From contig JAVJNS010000035.1 of the NCBI GenBank assembly GCA_040217155.1, forward strand, positions 1 to 64,000: 64,000 nt of DNA, read 5' to 3'. Origin of the DNA: Pelagibius sp040217155. Lineage in GTDB: Bacteria; Pseudomonadota; Alphaproteobacteria; Kiloniellales; Kiloniellaceae. Shown piece after piece: positions 51,019 through 59,967 of this stretch; the first letter of the stretch is position 1; each line of letters opens with the position of its first letter. A program made the position numbers and the translations under genes. The notes below the pieces were generated by a model. The model worked only from the letters and a program-made list of their open reading frames with translations, was not told the origin of the DNA and did no database searches.

Positions 51019-51481
51019 CGGGTTCGCTTTCGCTGCCGCCGATTTCATCGGCTTCGGTCGCTTCCACATCGCGAGCCACCCGCGGATTATGCAGCAGCTT
51101 GTTGATGTGGGCCGCCTCGTCGAAGGAGTGATCCGCCTGGAACGACAGCTTTGGCGTATGGCGCAGCTGCACCTCGTGGCTGAGCTGGCCGCGCAAAAAG
51201 CCACTGGCATGGTTTAAAGCGGCAATGATCGGATCAAGCTCACCGCCACCGAGCGGCACCACGAAAGCGGTGGCGCTTTTCAGGTCAGGGCTGATCCGGA
51301 CCTCGGTCACCGTCAAGCTGACATCCGTCAGGTGCGGATCCCGCAGTTCGCCGCGCGCCAAGACCCGCGACAGGGCATGGCGCAACTCTTCACCGACTCG
51401 CAGCTGGCGCTGACTGCGTTGCTGGCCCGATTTGTGACCGGATGCCTTGGCGCGCCCTTTGGCGCTTCGCGATTGAGCCAT
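51008..51481 (-). CDS. rbfA: Ribosome-binding factor A
   Basis: A 157-aa protein. The KH-like RbfA fold is present: VGEELRHALSRVLARGELRD, VRISPDLKSATAFVVPLGG and FLRGQLSHEVQLRHTPKLSF, with FQADHSFDEAAHINKLL. The N-terminal 25 residues are basic. The ATG at 51481 starts it (MAQSRSAKG). It acts in late 30S maturation. It follows infB by 59 nt. Confidence 0.95.
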   Translation of the reverse strand: MAQSRSAKGRAKASGHKSGQQRSQRQLRVGEELRHALSRVLARGELRDPHLTDVSLTVTEVRISPDLKSATAFVVPLGGGELDPIIAALNHASGFLRGQLSHEVQLRHTPKLSFQADHSFDEAAHINKLLHNPRVARDVEATEADEIGGSESEPDGR

Positions 51482-51540
51482 CACATGAATTCCGGCCCTT
51501 GGGTCCTTATGGCGGTAGACGGCGGGCGGCTGTCCGAGCC

Positions 51541-54141
51541 CTAAAGCTCCCGGGCGATCTCTTCGATCTCGTAGCACTCGATCTGGTCGCCGACCTGAAT
51601 ATCGCTATAATTCTCGAAGGCCATGCCGCACTCGTAGCCGTCTTTGACTTCCTTGACTTCGTCCTTGAAGCGCCGGAGCGTCTTAAGGGTTCCGTCATGG
51701 ATAACCACATTGTCGCGCAGCAGGCGCACCTTGGCGCCACGCTTCACCAGCCCCTCGGTGATCATGCAGCCAGCTACCTTGCCGACCTTGGAATTCGAGA
51801 ACACCTGGCGGATCTCGGCGTAACCGAGGAAGTTCTCCTGCTGCTTCGGCGCCAGGAGGCCGCTCATGGCCGCCTTCACGTCATCGACCACATTGTAGAT
51901 GATCGAATAGTAGCGGATGTCGACGCTGTCGCGGCGCGCCATCTGACGCGCTTGCGGATTCGCACGCACGTTGAAGGCGATGATCATCGCACCCGTGGCG
52001 TTGGCCAGCGTGACATCGGACTCATTAATGCCGCCGACGCCGCTGTGCAGAACCCGGACCTTTACTTCGTCGGTGCCCAACTTCTCGAACGAATTGACGA
52101 TGGCTTCCATGGACCCGTGCACGTCGGACTTGACCACCACCGGCAGTTCGGAGGCTTCGCCCTCCTGAATGCGGCTCATCATCTGTTCCAGCGTGCCGCG
52201 ACCGGTCGCAGCGATCTCCGCCTCACGCCTGCTACGCTGGCGATAATCGGCGATCTCGCGGGCGCGGCTCTCGCTCTCCATGACCGTGAAATCATCGCCC
52301 GCAAAGGGCGTGCCGTTGAGGCCGAGAACCGCAACCGGCGTAGCCGGCCCTGCATCGTCGACCTGCTCGTCGCGCTCGTTGACCAAGGCACGGACCCGGC
52401 CCCATTCGCTGCCGGCGACGAAGATGTCGCCGACCTTCAAGGTGCCGCGCTGTACCAGCACGGTTGCCACGGAGCCGCGACCCTGCTCGAGCTTTGCCTC
52501 GACGATAACGCCTTCGGCAGGACGGCTCGGGTTAGCCTTCAACTCCAGCACTTCCGACTGCAGCAGAATGGCTTCTTCGAGTTTGTCGAGATTAGTCTTC
52601 TGGGTCGCCGAGACCTCAATGGCCAAAATCTCGCCGCCGAGATCCTCGGTAATCAGTTCATGCTGCAGCAGTTCCTGTTTCACCCGGGCCGAGTCGGCCC
52701 CCGGCTTGTCGATCTTGTTGATGGCGACAATGATCGGAACCTGCGCGGCCTTGGCGTGGTTGATCGCTTCGACTGTCTGCTCTTTGATGCCGTCGTCGGC
52801 GGCCACTACCAGCACCACGATGTCGGTGACCGTTGCGCCGCGCGAGCGCATCTCGGTGAAGGCGGCGTGGCCCGGCGTATCGATGAAGGTAATGCGATCG
52901 CCCGAGGCGAGGCGCACCTGGTAGGCGCCGATGTGCTGGGTGATGCCACCGGCCTCGCCGGCGACCACATCCGTCTCGCGCAGGGCATCGAGCAGCGATG
53001 TCTTGCCGTGGTCGACGTGGCCCATGATGGTCACGACCGGCGGCCGCGATCTGAGCTCTTCTGGGTTGTCTTCGGCGCCACGCATGCCAATCTCCACGTC
53101 GGCGGCGGAGACGCGCTTGATCTTGTGGCCGAATTCTTCGATCACCAGCTCCGCTGTGTCGGCGTCGATTGACTGATTGATGGTGGCCATGACACCAAGT
53201 TTCATCAGCGTCTTCACCACTTCGGCACCACGCGTCGCCATACGGTTTGCCAGATCCTGAACCGTCAAGAGTTCTGGCACCACGACTTCGCGTACAACCT
53301 TCTGCGGCGGCTGGTGCGGCTGCTGACCACTGGCGGCGCGCATCTGTTTTTCGCGCTGACGCTTCATGGCGGCGAGCGAACGCTGGCGCCCTTCTTGTCC
53401 ATCCAGCGCTTGATTAATGGTCAGTTTGCCGGCACGCCGGCGCGGCTCCCCTCGGGTGCGCGGGGGTGCCTTCGCGACCGCAGGAGGGCTCTTGCGCGCC
53501 TTGGCGCGAGCTGGCGCCTCTTCCGCTTCTTCCTTGGCGGCCTTTGCGGCGGACGGCTTTGCAGACGGGCGCGTACGCTCCTGTGGCGCTTCGGCCGCGG
53601 CAGCGGGGGTCGCAGCTTGTTCGGCAGCCGGCGAATCCGCTCCGCTCACCGCCTTTAGTGCAGCAGCCTCGGCCTCCAGTTTACGGGCGGCTTCCTGTTC
53701 TGCCTCACGTCGGAATTGCTCTTCAGCATCGCGCTTGGCCTGCTCGGCGCGAAGCACGGCCTCTTCGGCCTCGCGCTCCTTGCGGACAACCTCTTCCTCA
53801 CGGGCAGACTCCAGTGCCCGGGCACGACTGGCGCGCTCCTCGGCGGAGAGGTTGCGCTTGGGAGTCTTGTCCTCGACCTCTTCAACCGCGGGCGCCGCTG
53901 CCGGTGCTTCGGCCAGGGCTTTTTCAGCCTCCGCCGCCGCCTCGGTCACCTCCTTCATGCGTCCCGACGTGCCGCGCTCAAAGGTGCGGCTACGTTTCAC
54001 CTCGACCGTGACCGCTTTGGAGCGGCCATGGCTGAAGCTTTGGCGCACCTGGCCGGTTTCGACCGTCTTCTTCAGTTGCAGCTTCCCCGGTTGGTTCAGC
54101 TTCAACGGCCGCTTGGCTTCTGTTTCCTTGCTCGTCGTCAT
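51541..54141 (-). CDS. infB: Translation initiation factor IF-2
   Basis: An 866-aa protein. The N-terminal IF2-associated region (LKLKKTVE-type: GKLQLKKTVETGQVRQSFSH) is followed by a long Ala/Glu/Arg-rich coiled part, the IF2_N domain, and the GTPase domain with GHVDHGKTSLLDALRETDVV, EAGGITQHIGAYQV, DTPGHAAF and NKIDKPGAD. Domains II-IV and the fMet-tRNA-binding C-terminus (VGDQIECYEIEEIAREL) follow. It places initiator tRNA on the 30S subunit. It lies 5 nt after ylxR. Confidence 0.98.
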   Translation of the reverse strand: MTTSKETEAKRPLKLNQPGKLQLKKTVETGQVRQSFSHGRSKAVTVEVKRSRTFERGTSGRMKEVTEAAAEAEKALAEAPAAAPAVEEVEDKTPKRNLSAEERASRARALESAREEEVVRKEREAEEAVLRAEQAKRDAEEQFRREAEQEAARKLEAEAAALKAVSGADSPAAEQAATPAAAAEAPQERTRPSAKPSAAKAAKEEAEEAPARAKARKSPPAVAKAPPRTRGEPRRRAGKLTINQALDGQEGRQRSLAAMKRQREKQMRAASGQQPHQPPQKVVREVVVPELLTVQDLANRMATRGAEVVKTLMKLGVMATINQSIDADTAELVIEEFGHKIKRVSAADVEIGMRGAEDNPEELRSRPPVVTIMGHVDHGKTSLLDALRETDVVAGEAGGITQHIGAYQVRLASGDRITFIDTPGHAAFTEMRSRGATVTDIVVLVVAADDGIKEQTVEAINHAKAAQVPIIVAINKIDKPGADSARVKQELLQHELITEDLGGEILAIEVSATQKTNLDKLEEAILLQSEVLELKANPSRPAEGVIVEAKLEQGRGSVATVLVQRGTLKVGDIFVAGSEWGRVRALVNERDEQVDDAGPATPVAVLGLNGTPFAGDDFTVMESESRAREIADYRQRSRREAEIAATGRGTLEQMMSRIQEGEASELPVVVKSDVHGSMEAIVNSFEKLGTDEVKVRVLHSGVGGINESDVTLANATGAMIIAFNVRANPQARQMARRDSVDIRYYSIIYNVVDDVKAAMSGLLAPKQQENFLGYAEIRQVFSNSKVGKVAGCMITEGLVKRGAKVRLLRDNVVIHDGTLKTLRRFKDEVKEVKDGYECGMAFENYSDIQVGDQIECYEIEEIAREL

Positions 54142-54146
54142 GTCTT

Positions 54147-54860
54147 CTAGCGCTCACCTTCGGTTGGGCGCCCAACCCCGTTTCCATGATCCGCCGCACC
54201 TCGCAGACCGGCCAGGCGCAGCACTTCTCTCTTCAAACTCTCGGCAAAGCGGCCCGGCGCAATGGCAACATGCACCGCGGCCTCACGGCCCACTGCCGCA
54301 CCAAGATCGCCCGCCCCACAAAGCTGTTCCTGAGGCACACGCGGCCCTACTGCGCGGGCCAGAGCCTGGATCTTGTGGCGGCCGTCTTCAGCGGCATCGG
54401 CCGCCTGCAGAAGCACCCCTACTTCTCCGGCGCGCAGGGCGGACTTTACTTTCTCGAAGCCCACGGCCACCGCGCCGGCGCGGCGGGCAAGCCCCAGCAG
54501 ATCCAAACAACGACGTAGCGCAAGTTGCTCGACCTGCTGTGAAATATCCTCAGGCACGCGAACCTGCCTCTTCGCCGCCTTGGCGAAAAGGTTGCGCGCG
54601 CAGGCTTTGTCCATCATATCGCGGCGCGGCTGCAACCACAAACCCCGCCCCGGCAGACGCTCGTTCAGATCGGGCACCACAACGCCGTCAGGGTCCACGA
54701 CAAACCGCAGCAGCTGACTCTTCGGCATCACTTGGCCACTGGCCAGACAGCGCCGCTCGGGCACGGTAGTACCGCGTCCGGCGCCACGCCGATGCCGGGA
54801 TGCCCGCTGCTTGGCCGGACCCTTGCGGTCCTGCCGGTGTTGCCCTGCGCTTGCCGCCAT
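54147..54860 (-). CDS. YlxR (DUF448) protein fused to an L7Ae-like domain
   Basis: A 237-aa protein. The N-terminal YlxR domain (about 30-105) has PERRCLASGQVMPKSQLLRF, VVDPDGVVVPDLNERLPGRG and LWLQPRRDMMDKACARNLFA. The second domain (about 120-205, LGLARRAGAVAVGFEKVKSA and LLQAADAAEDGRHKI) resembles the L7Ae/L30e RNA-binding fold. The family sits between nusA and infB and probably binds RNA. Fusion of the two domains is common in alphaproteobacteria, while many other bacteria encode them separately. Confidence 0.88.
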   Translation of the reverse strand: MAASAGQHRQDRKGPAKQRASRHRRGAGRGTTVPERRCLASGQVMPKSQLLRFVVDPDGVVVPDLNERLPGRGLWLQPRRDMMDKACARNLFAKAAKRQVRVPEDISQQVEQLALRRCLDLLGLARRAGAVAVGFEKVKSALRAGEVGVLLQAADAAEDGRHKIQALARAVGPRVPQEQLCGAGDLGAAVGREAAVHVAIAPGRFAESLKREVLRLAGLRGAADHGNGVGRPTEGER

Positions 54861-54865
54861 TCTCG

Positions 54866-56512
54866 TCAGCTTTGCTCCGTCTCTGCCGCGGCTTCGGTTT
54901 CTCCGCCGCCATCGCCCTCGGCCGCTTCGGCTTCCGGCTCGTCATCAAACCAGTGCGCCCGCGCCGCCATGATGATGGCATTCGCGTCGTCCTGGCTCAT
55001 CGGGCTTCCCTGCAGGATTCCGTCAACTTCGGCGTCGGTCAGGGAAGCCATGTCTTCCAAGCTGTGTTCGCCGCGCAGGTTGCTGCAGGCAAAGCGCAGC
55101 TCATCGGCGGCAAGATCCGCCAGATCGTCAAGGCTCTTTACTCCCTGCTCGCCCAAAGTGACCAGCATGCTGGGGGTCACCCCATCCAATTCGCCCAACT
55201 CGTCGGAAACGCCCAGCTCGCGCCGGCGCTGCTCGTTGAAGCGGTCCATCTCTTCCAAGTGGGTGCGGGCTCGGGCGCGCAGCTCCTCGGCGACTTCCTC
55301 GTCAAAGCCTTCGATCTGCGCCAATTCCTCGACCGGCACAAAGGCCACCTGCTCAAGCGCGGTGAAGCCCTCGGTAACGAGAAGGTGGGCGATGACGTCA
55401 TCGACATCAAGGGCATCGATGAACATCTGCGAGCGGGCGCGGAACTCATCCTGCCGGCGACGGGACTCCGTCTCCTCGGTCATGATGTCGATATCCCAGC
55501 CGGTCAGAATCGAAGCCAGGCGAACGTTCTGTCCGCGACGGCCGATGGCCAGCGATAGCTGATCGTCAGGCACAACCACCTCGATGCGGTGGGCGTCCTC
55601 GTCGAGAACCACTTTAGACACCTCGGCCGGCGCCAGGGCGTTGACAACAAAGGTCGCCGTGTCCTCCGACCAGGGAATGATATCGATCTTTTCGCCCTGC
55701 AGTTCACTGACGACAGCCTGCACACGGCTGCCACGCATGCCGACGCAGGCGCCCACCGGGTCGATGGAGTTGTCGTAGGAGATCACAGCGATCTTGGCAC
55801 GGCTGCCAGGATCGCGGGCGACGGCCTTCAGCTCGATAATCGAGTCATAAATTTCCGGTACTTCCTGGGCAAAGAGCTTGGCCATAAACTGCGGATGGCT
55901 GCGCGACAGGAAGATCTGCGGACCGCGCGGCTCCTCGCGCACATCGTAGATATAGGCACGGACGCGGTCACCCGTGCGGAAAGACTCCCGCGGCAGGCTC
56001 TCGTCGCGGCGCATCAGCGCCTCGGCACGACCCAGATCGACGGTCACGTTACCGAACTCATTTCGCTTGACGATGCCGTTCACGACTTCGCCGGTACGGT
56101 CTTTGTATTCCTCGAACTGACGCTTACGCTCGGCTTCGCGGACCTTCTGGACAATAACCTGCTTGGCGGTCTGCGCGGCGATACGGCCGAGATCGATCGG
56201 CGGCAGGTCTTCGATAATGAAATCGCCCGGGCCGACGCCATCCTTGCGCGCCTGCGCGTCCTTGGTCAGGATCTGCGTGAACTCGTTCTCGACTTCGTCG
56301 GCCACCTCGCGGTAGCGGCGCAGATGCACCTCGCCCGACTTGCGGTCGATCTCCGCGCGGATGTCGTGCTCGTGGCCGTACTTGGCGCGGCCGGCCTTGG
56401 AAATGGCCTGCTCCATGGCCTCTAGAACTTCGTCACGCTCGATAGACTTCTCGCGCGCCACCGCATCGGCGACCTGAAGAAGTTCTGTTCGTGCAAGAGC
56501 GCTGGTATCCAT
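54866..56512 (-). CDS. nusA: Transcription termination/antitermination protein NusA
   Basis: A 548-aa protein. NusA N-terminal domain (1-130, with VLEAMEQAISKAGRAKYG), S1 domain (GEVVNGIVKRNEFGNVTVDL), KH1 and KH2 (AVISYDNSIDPVGACVGMRG; SLAIGRRGQNVRLASILTGW), then two C-terminal acidic repeat/helix-hairpin-helix domains (with VTPSMLVTLGEQGVKSLDDL). It modulates RNA polymerase pausing and termination. The start is ATG at 56512 (MDTSALAR); a TTG six codons upstream is less likely. It follows rimP by 30 nt. Confidence 0.97.
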   Translation of the reverse strand: MDTSALARTELLQVADAVAREKSIERDEVLEAMEQAISKAGRAKYGHEHDIRAEIDRKSGEVHLRRYREVADEVENEFTQILTKDAQARKDGVGPGDFIIEDLPPIDLGRIAAQTAKQVIVQKVREAERKRQFEEYKDRTGEVVNGIVKRNEFGNVTVDLGRAEALMRRDESLPRESFRTGDRVRAYIYDVREEPRGPQIFLSRSHPQFMAKLFAQEVPEIYDSIIELKAVARDPGSRAKIAVISYDNSIDPVGACVGMRGSRVQAVVSELQGEKIDIIPWSEDTATFVVNALAPAEVSKVVLDEDAHRIEVVVPDDQLSLAIGRRGQNVRLASILTGWDIDIMTEETESRRRQDEFRARSQMFIDALDVDDVIAHLLVTEGFTALEQVAFVPVEELAQIEGFDEEVAEELRARARTHLEEMDRFNEQRRRELGVSDELGELDGVTPSMLVTLGEQGVKSLDDLADLAADELRFACSNLRGEHSLEDMASLTDAEVDGILQGSPMSQDDANAIIMAARAHWFDDEPEAEAAEGDGGGETEAAAETEQS

Positions 56513-56542
56513 AGTTCGTCTCGTTCCCAAGTCTTCTCGTCG

Positions 56543-57127
56543 TTAGTCCCGGCCGTCTTGTGCCGGGCCGTCCTGATCTGTGGCAGCCGGGCGGCTGGCG
56601 GCAATCAGGTCGTCGGTAATGATCAGTTTGGCCCGCTGCATATCGGCAAAAGACAAGGCGACCTCACCCTCTTCGCCGGCCAGCAGAACATCTTCACCAC
56701 GGACCCCCAGCAGACGGCCGCGGAAGCGTCGCTGCCCCTCCACCGCCTGCACCAGCTCGACCTTGGCTTCGAAGCCGGCAAAGCGGTCGAAATCGGCGAG
56801 CCGCGTCAGCGGCCGGTCGAGGCCAGGCGAGCTGACCTCCAGGGTGTAAGCGCTGACTATCGGATCCTCAACATCCAGGATCGCCGCCGCCGCTCGGCTG
56901 ACCTCGGCGCAGTCGTCGACGTTCATGCCGCCGTCGGTTTGCCGTTCCGCCATGATTTGCAGCTGCAGCCGGTCGCCGCCCGAAAGCATGACGCGGACAA
57001 TGTCGTAGCCCATCGCCTCGATCGCCGGCGCAATCAAGCGCTCGACTTCCGCAGCCTTGCCTTCGCTGGTCTTTTTGGCGCTGGCTTTGGCCAGCCCTGA
57101 AGGAGCCCTTTCCAAGGCTTGGGACAC
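56543..57127 (-). CDS. rimP: Ribosome maturation factor RimP
   Basis: A 194-aa RimP: VERLIAPAIEAMGYDIVRVM, GGMNVDDCAEVSRAAAAIL, YTLEVSSPGLDRPLTRLADF and LLGVRGEDVLLAGEEGEVAL. I choose the GTG at 57127 as start because GGAGG lies 6 nt upstream; an ATG two codons before touches that site. The frame stays open further upstream, but there it runs through a terminator hairpin (57158-57182), so the longer versions are unlikely. It is the first gene of the nusA-infB operon. Confidence 0.93.
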   Translation of the reverse strand: MSQALERAPSGLAKASAKKTSEGKAAEVERLIAPAIEAMGYDIVRVMLSGGDRLQLQIMAERQTDGGMNVDDCAEVSRAAAAILDVEDPIVSAYTLEVSSPGLDRPLTRLADFDRFAGFEAKVELVQAVEGQRRFRGRLLGVRGEDVLLAGEEGEVALSFADMQRAKLIITDDLIAASRPAATDQDGPAQDGRD

Positions 57128-57157
57128 CCCCATCCTCCGCAGCATGATCACGATAAT

Positions 57158-57182
57158 AAAAAAGGCGGGCCAGAGGCCCACC
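57158..57182 (-). terminator. Leader terminator (probable attenuator) before rimP
   Basis: On the minus strand GGTGGGCC pairs with GGCCCGCC (8 bp with one G-U, loop TCT) and is followed by TTTTTT. It ends only 30 nt before the rimP start, leaving no space for a promoter downstream. It therefore lies inside the operon leader. Confidence 0.75.
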
Positions 57183-57194
57183 GCTCGGTAGCCC

Positions 57195-57221
57195 GACACT
57201 GCCTGTTATTCCGGCAGCGTC
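57195..57221 (-). other. Upstream hairpin of the rimP leader
   Basis: GACGCTGCC pairs with GGCAGTGTC (9 bp with one G-U, 9-nt loop). Together with the terminator hairpin it forms a compact two-stem leader of about 74 nt. Confidence 0.55.
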
Positions 57222-57237
57222 ACCTTGACTGAAGCGG

Positions 57238-57266
57238 ACTTTACGCGCGCACCCCGCAGTCTGCAA
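57238..57266 (-). promoter_or_regulatory. Probable promoter of the rimP-nusA-infB operon
   Basis: On the minus strand TTGCAG, 17 nt, TAAAGT. A transcript from here would start near 57231 and run through both leader hairpins. Matches are moderate. Confidence 0.4.
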
Positions 57267-57353
57267 GGCAATTTTCCCAATCTCCAAGGCGTTCCGCCGG
57301 CGGCTTCCAGTGGACCTGGAGATCGTCTTTCAGCACGCCAATTTTACCGGTAA

Positions 57354-58052
57354 TTAAGTTAATCTTGGGGTCCGGAGGAAGCGCAGGTAGGCGGCGCGGC
57401 GGCCATCGCGCAGCGCCTTTTCCTCGTAGCGGGTCGGCGGCCAGTCGTCGGGCCGGCAGCGCCAGTCTTCCGGGCCGTCAATCTGCCAAGCCAGTGCCGG
57501 ATGGCCGCTCAGCCGCTGCAGCGCCCACGAGAGGTATCCCGGATCGTCGGTGGCGAAGCGCAGCTCACCGCCGTCCTTCAGTACCCGGGCCAACAAATCG
57601 AGCGTCGCCCGCTGGATCAGGCGTCGCTTGTGATGGCGCCGCTTCGGCCAGGGGTCGGGAAAGAGAATGAAGATTCTGTCGAAGGCCGCATCGGGAAGCA
57701 CCTCCAGCAGGTCGCGGGCATCGCCGAGATAAAGCCGCAGCGGAGCGTGAACCTCGCCTTCCTGCAGCCGGCCGAGCAGGCTGGCGACACCGGCGATGAA
57801 ATATTCGGCGCCGATGAATCCCGCCGCGGGATCCCGCAGGGCCTGCCAGGCCAGGTGCTCACCACCGCCGAACCCGATCTCCAGGAACAGTCGCTCCGGC
57901 AGCGGGTCGAAAAGGTCGGCCAAAGTCAGCCGGCGGCCGTCTTCCGGCAGCTCAATCTCCAGCCGCGGCAACGTCTCTTTGAGCAGCGCCCGGCGCCCGG
58001 CACGCAGGGGCCGGCCTTGGCGGCGGCCATAGAAATTGCGCTGCGCAGCCAT
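57354..58052 (-). CDS. trmB: tRNA (guanine(46)-N7)-methyltransferase
   Basis: A 232-aa TrmB. The SAM-binding motif is FLEIGFGGGEHLAWQALRDP. RIFILFPDPWPKRRHHKRRL is the family signature, and the C-terminal TRYEEKALRDGR is typical. The start ATG at 58052 (MAAQRNFYGRRQG) has GGAAGC upstream; a TTG three codons earlier is less likely. It lies 33 nt after metK. Confidence 0.96.
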   Translation of the reverse strand: MAAQRNFYGRRQGRPLRAGRRALLKETLPRLEIELPEDGRRLTLADLFDPLPERLFLEIGFGGGEHLAWQALRDPAAGFIGAEYFIAGVASLLGRLQEGEVHAPLRLYLGDARDLLEVLPDAAFDRIFILFPDPWPKRRHHKRRLIQRATLDLLARVLKDGGELRFATDDPGYLSWALQRLSGHPALAWQIDGPEDWRCRPDDWPPTRYEEKALRDGRRAAYLRFLRTPRLT

Positions 58053-58085
58053 GAACACCAAGCTTCCAGGTCGCGGCGGCGGGAA

Positions 58086-59258
58086 TTAGGCCCCGAAGGC
58101 GGCGCGCAGACCGTCGACCAGATCCGTACGTTCCCAGGAGAATCCGCCGTCAGGGTCCGGAGCGCGCCCAAAGTGGCCGTAAGCCGACGTACGGGCGTAA
58201 ATTGGCCGTGACAGCTGCAGGTGTTCTCGGATGCCCCGCGGCGAGAGATCCATCAGCTCCGCGAGGATCGTTGCCAGCCTGGCCTCGTCGACCTGACTGG
58301 TCCCCTGGGTATCTACATAGACCGATAGAGGCTTAGAAACGCCGATGGCGTAAGACAGCTGAATGACGCAGTAATCCGCCAGGTCAGCTGCCACCACATT
58401 CTTGGCGAGGTAGCGTGCCGCATAGGCCGCCGAGCGGTCGACCTTGGTCGGATCCTTGCCGGAAAAGGCACCGCCGCCATGGGGCGCCGCGCCGCCATAG
58501 GTATCGACAATGATCTTGCGGCCGGTCAGCCCGGCATCGCCGTCCGGGCCGCCGATGACAAAGCGGCCCGTCGGGTTCACGTAAAACTCCTCCTCCGGGC
58601 ACATCCATCCTTCGGGCAGCACATTGACCACGTGAGGGCGCACAATCTCGCGTACCTCGTCCTGGTCCAGGTCGCCGGCGTGCTGGGTCGAAACCACCAC
58701 CGAAGTCGCCCGAACCGGCCTACCGTCGGTGTACTGCAGAGTAACCTGACTCTTGGAATCAGGTCCGAGGCCGGGCTCGGCGCCGGAATGGCGCGCCTCG
58801 GCCAGGGACTTCAGGATGGAATGAGAAAAGTGAATCGGTGCCGGCATCAAGTGCTCGGTCTCGCGGCAGGCGAAGCCGAACATGATGCCCTGGTCGCCGG
58901 CCCCCTCGTCCTTATTACCCGCGGCATCGACGCCCTTGGCGATGTCGACAGACTGGGCATGGACGAAGTTTTCGACCGCCAGCTTCTCCCAATGAAAACC
59001 GTCCTGTGCGTAACCGATTTCCTTTACCGCGGCGCGCGCCACCTGTTCCATGAGGTCGGGAGTGACCGCCTCGGGGCCCCGCACTTCACCAGCCAAAACC
59101 ACACGGTTTGTGGTGGAAAGTGTTTCCACGGCGACCCGAGAGTAAGGGTCGTGCGTTAGAAAGGTATCGACGATCGCGTCCGAGATCCGATCACAGACTT
59201 TGTCAGGATGTCCCTCGGAAACAGACTCGCTGGTAAAGAGGTAGTTGCCGTTACGCAC
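58086..59258 (-). CDS. metK: S-adenosylmethionine synthetase
   Basis: A 390-aa MetK of usual length. NYLFTSESVSEGHPDKVCDR opens the protein; GAGDQGIMFGFACRETEHLM and GGGAFSGKDPTKVDRSAAYA are the two family signatures. It makes SAM from methionine and ATP. The GTG at 59258 has GGGAG 7 nt upstream; a longer frame of 57 codons shows no MetK similarity. It lies between the XRE regulator and trmB, which uses SAM. Confidence 0.97.
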   Translation of the reverse strand: MRNGNYLFTSESVSEGHPDKVCDRISDAIVDTFLTHDPYSRVAVETLSTTNRVVLAGEVRGPEAVTPDLMEQVARAAVKEIGYAQDGFHWEKLAVENFVHAQSVDIAKGVDAAGNKDEGAGDQGIMFGFACRETEHLMPAPIHFSHSILKSLAEARHSGAEPGLGPDSKSQVTLQYTDGRPVRATSVVVSTQHAGDLDQDEVREIVRPHVVNVLPEGWMCPEEEFYVNPTGRFVIGGPDGDAGLTGRKIIVDTYGGAAPHGGGAFSGKDPTKVDRSAAYAARYLAKNVVAADLADYCVIQLSYAIGVSKPLSVYVDTQGTSQVDEARLATILAELMDLSPRGIREHLQLSRPIYARTSAYGHFGRAPDPDGGFSWERTDLVDGLRAAFGA

Positions 59259-59391
59259 TGCGGTGCTCCCGTCGTTCGGGCTGAAGAATATAGATAGAGG
59301 CCCGGTGGGAATAGCGACGCTTAAGCGCAATTGCAAGAAGCTTGCAGGGCTCAGGCGGAGAGAAGCGAGCAGCTTTTGTCGATTGAGTGCC

Positions 59392-59868
59392 CTAGTCCTT
59401 GGACTTGAGCGTACCGCCGCTGCTGGCAACTGCCAGCGCCTTTGTCATTTCGAACAGACGCTTCCTTATTCCGGGCTCATCTATTTTGTAGTAGGCCCGC
59501 ACCAGTTCCAGCGTCTCTCGCTTGACCATCGGATCCAGTTCTTGCTCGGGCAGCGGTCGATCCCGGCCCGGATGCTGCGCCGGCGAATTGGCGGCCACAT
59601 CGTCTGGCATCTCATCGAAGAAAAAACCGACCGGCACGTCGAGCACGCGCGATAGATCGAACAGGCGACTGGCACCAACGCGGTTGGCGCCACGTTCGTA
59701 TTTCTGAACCTGCTGGAAGGTGAGACCGATGGCCTCGCCAAGCTTTTCCTGACTCATGCCGAGCAAAGTCCGCCGGAGGCGCACTCTACTGCCGACATGA
59801 ACATCGACCGGGTTGGGCCCGCCTGCTTGGCGGTCAACCGGCGACACGCCGCGTCGCGCCATCCGCAT
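59392..59868 (-). CDS. XRE-family transcriptional regulator
   Basis: A 158-aa protein. The helix-turn-helix (about 24-78) reads RVRLRRTLLGMSQEKLGEAI and LTFQQVQKYERGANRVGASR. A C-terminal helical region (KRETLELVRAYYKI, IRKRLFEMTKALA) follows. This regulator is conserved between lnt and metK across alphaproteobacteria. Targets are not known from sequence. Its upstream region is AT-rich and continues the AT-rich 3' end of lnt. An ATG two codons into the frame is an alternative start. Confidence 0.9.
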   Translation of the reverse strand: MRMARRGVSPVDRQAGGPNPVDVHVGSRVRLRRTLLGMSQEKLGEAIGLTFQQVQKYERGANRVGASRLFDLSRVLDVPVGFFFDEMPDDVAANSPAQHPGRDRPLPEQELDPMVKRETLELVRAYYKIDEPGIRKRLFEMTKALAVASSGGTLKSKD

Positions 59869-59967
59869 CTTACCCCGTATGAAGGAAACTTCAGAACTCT
59901 AGGACTAAAGACATACCTGTGTATGCCAATCCTTATTGATCCGTCAACCCCTGGCGATCTTGCGTTC

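Noticed and set aside
51019..51210. N-terminal extension of truB
   Set aside because: It only reads through rbfA in another frame and gives Ser/Arg/Cys-rich sequence unlike TruB. The same reasoning removes the extensions of corC into ybeY and of metK upstream of 59258.
57183..57353. Initiator tRNA gene (metY) before rimP, as in E. coli
   Set aside because: No cloverleaf, anticodon loop or T-loop GTTC-type sequence was found. The hairpins fit an attenuator leader instead.
59259..59391. Possible SAM riboswitch before metK
   Set aside because: The leader has small hairpins (GCAAG/CTTGC) and a GGAGCA near the start, but I could not fit it to the SAM-II or SAM/SAH riboswitch cores. A covariance-model search would settle it.
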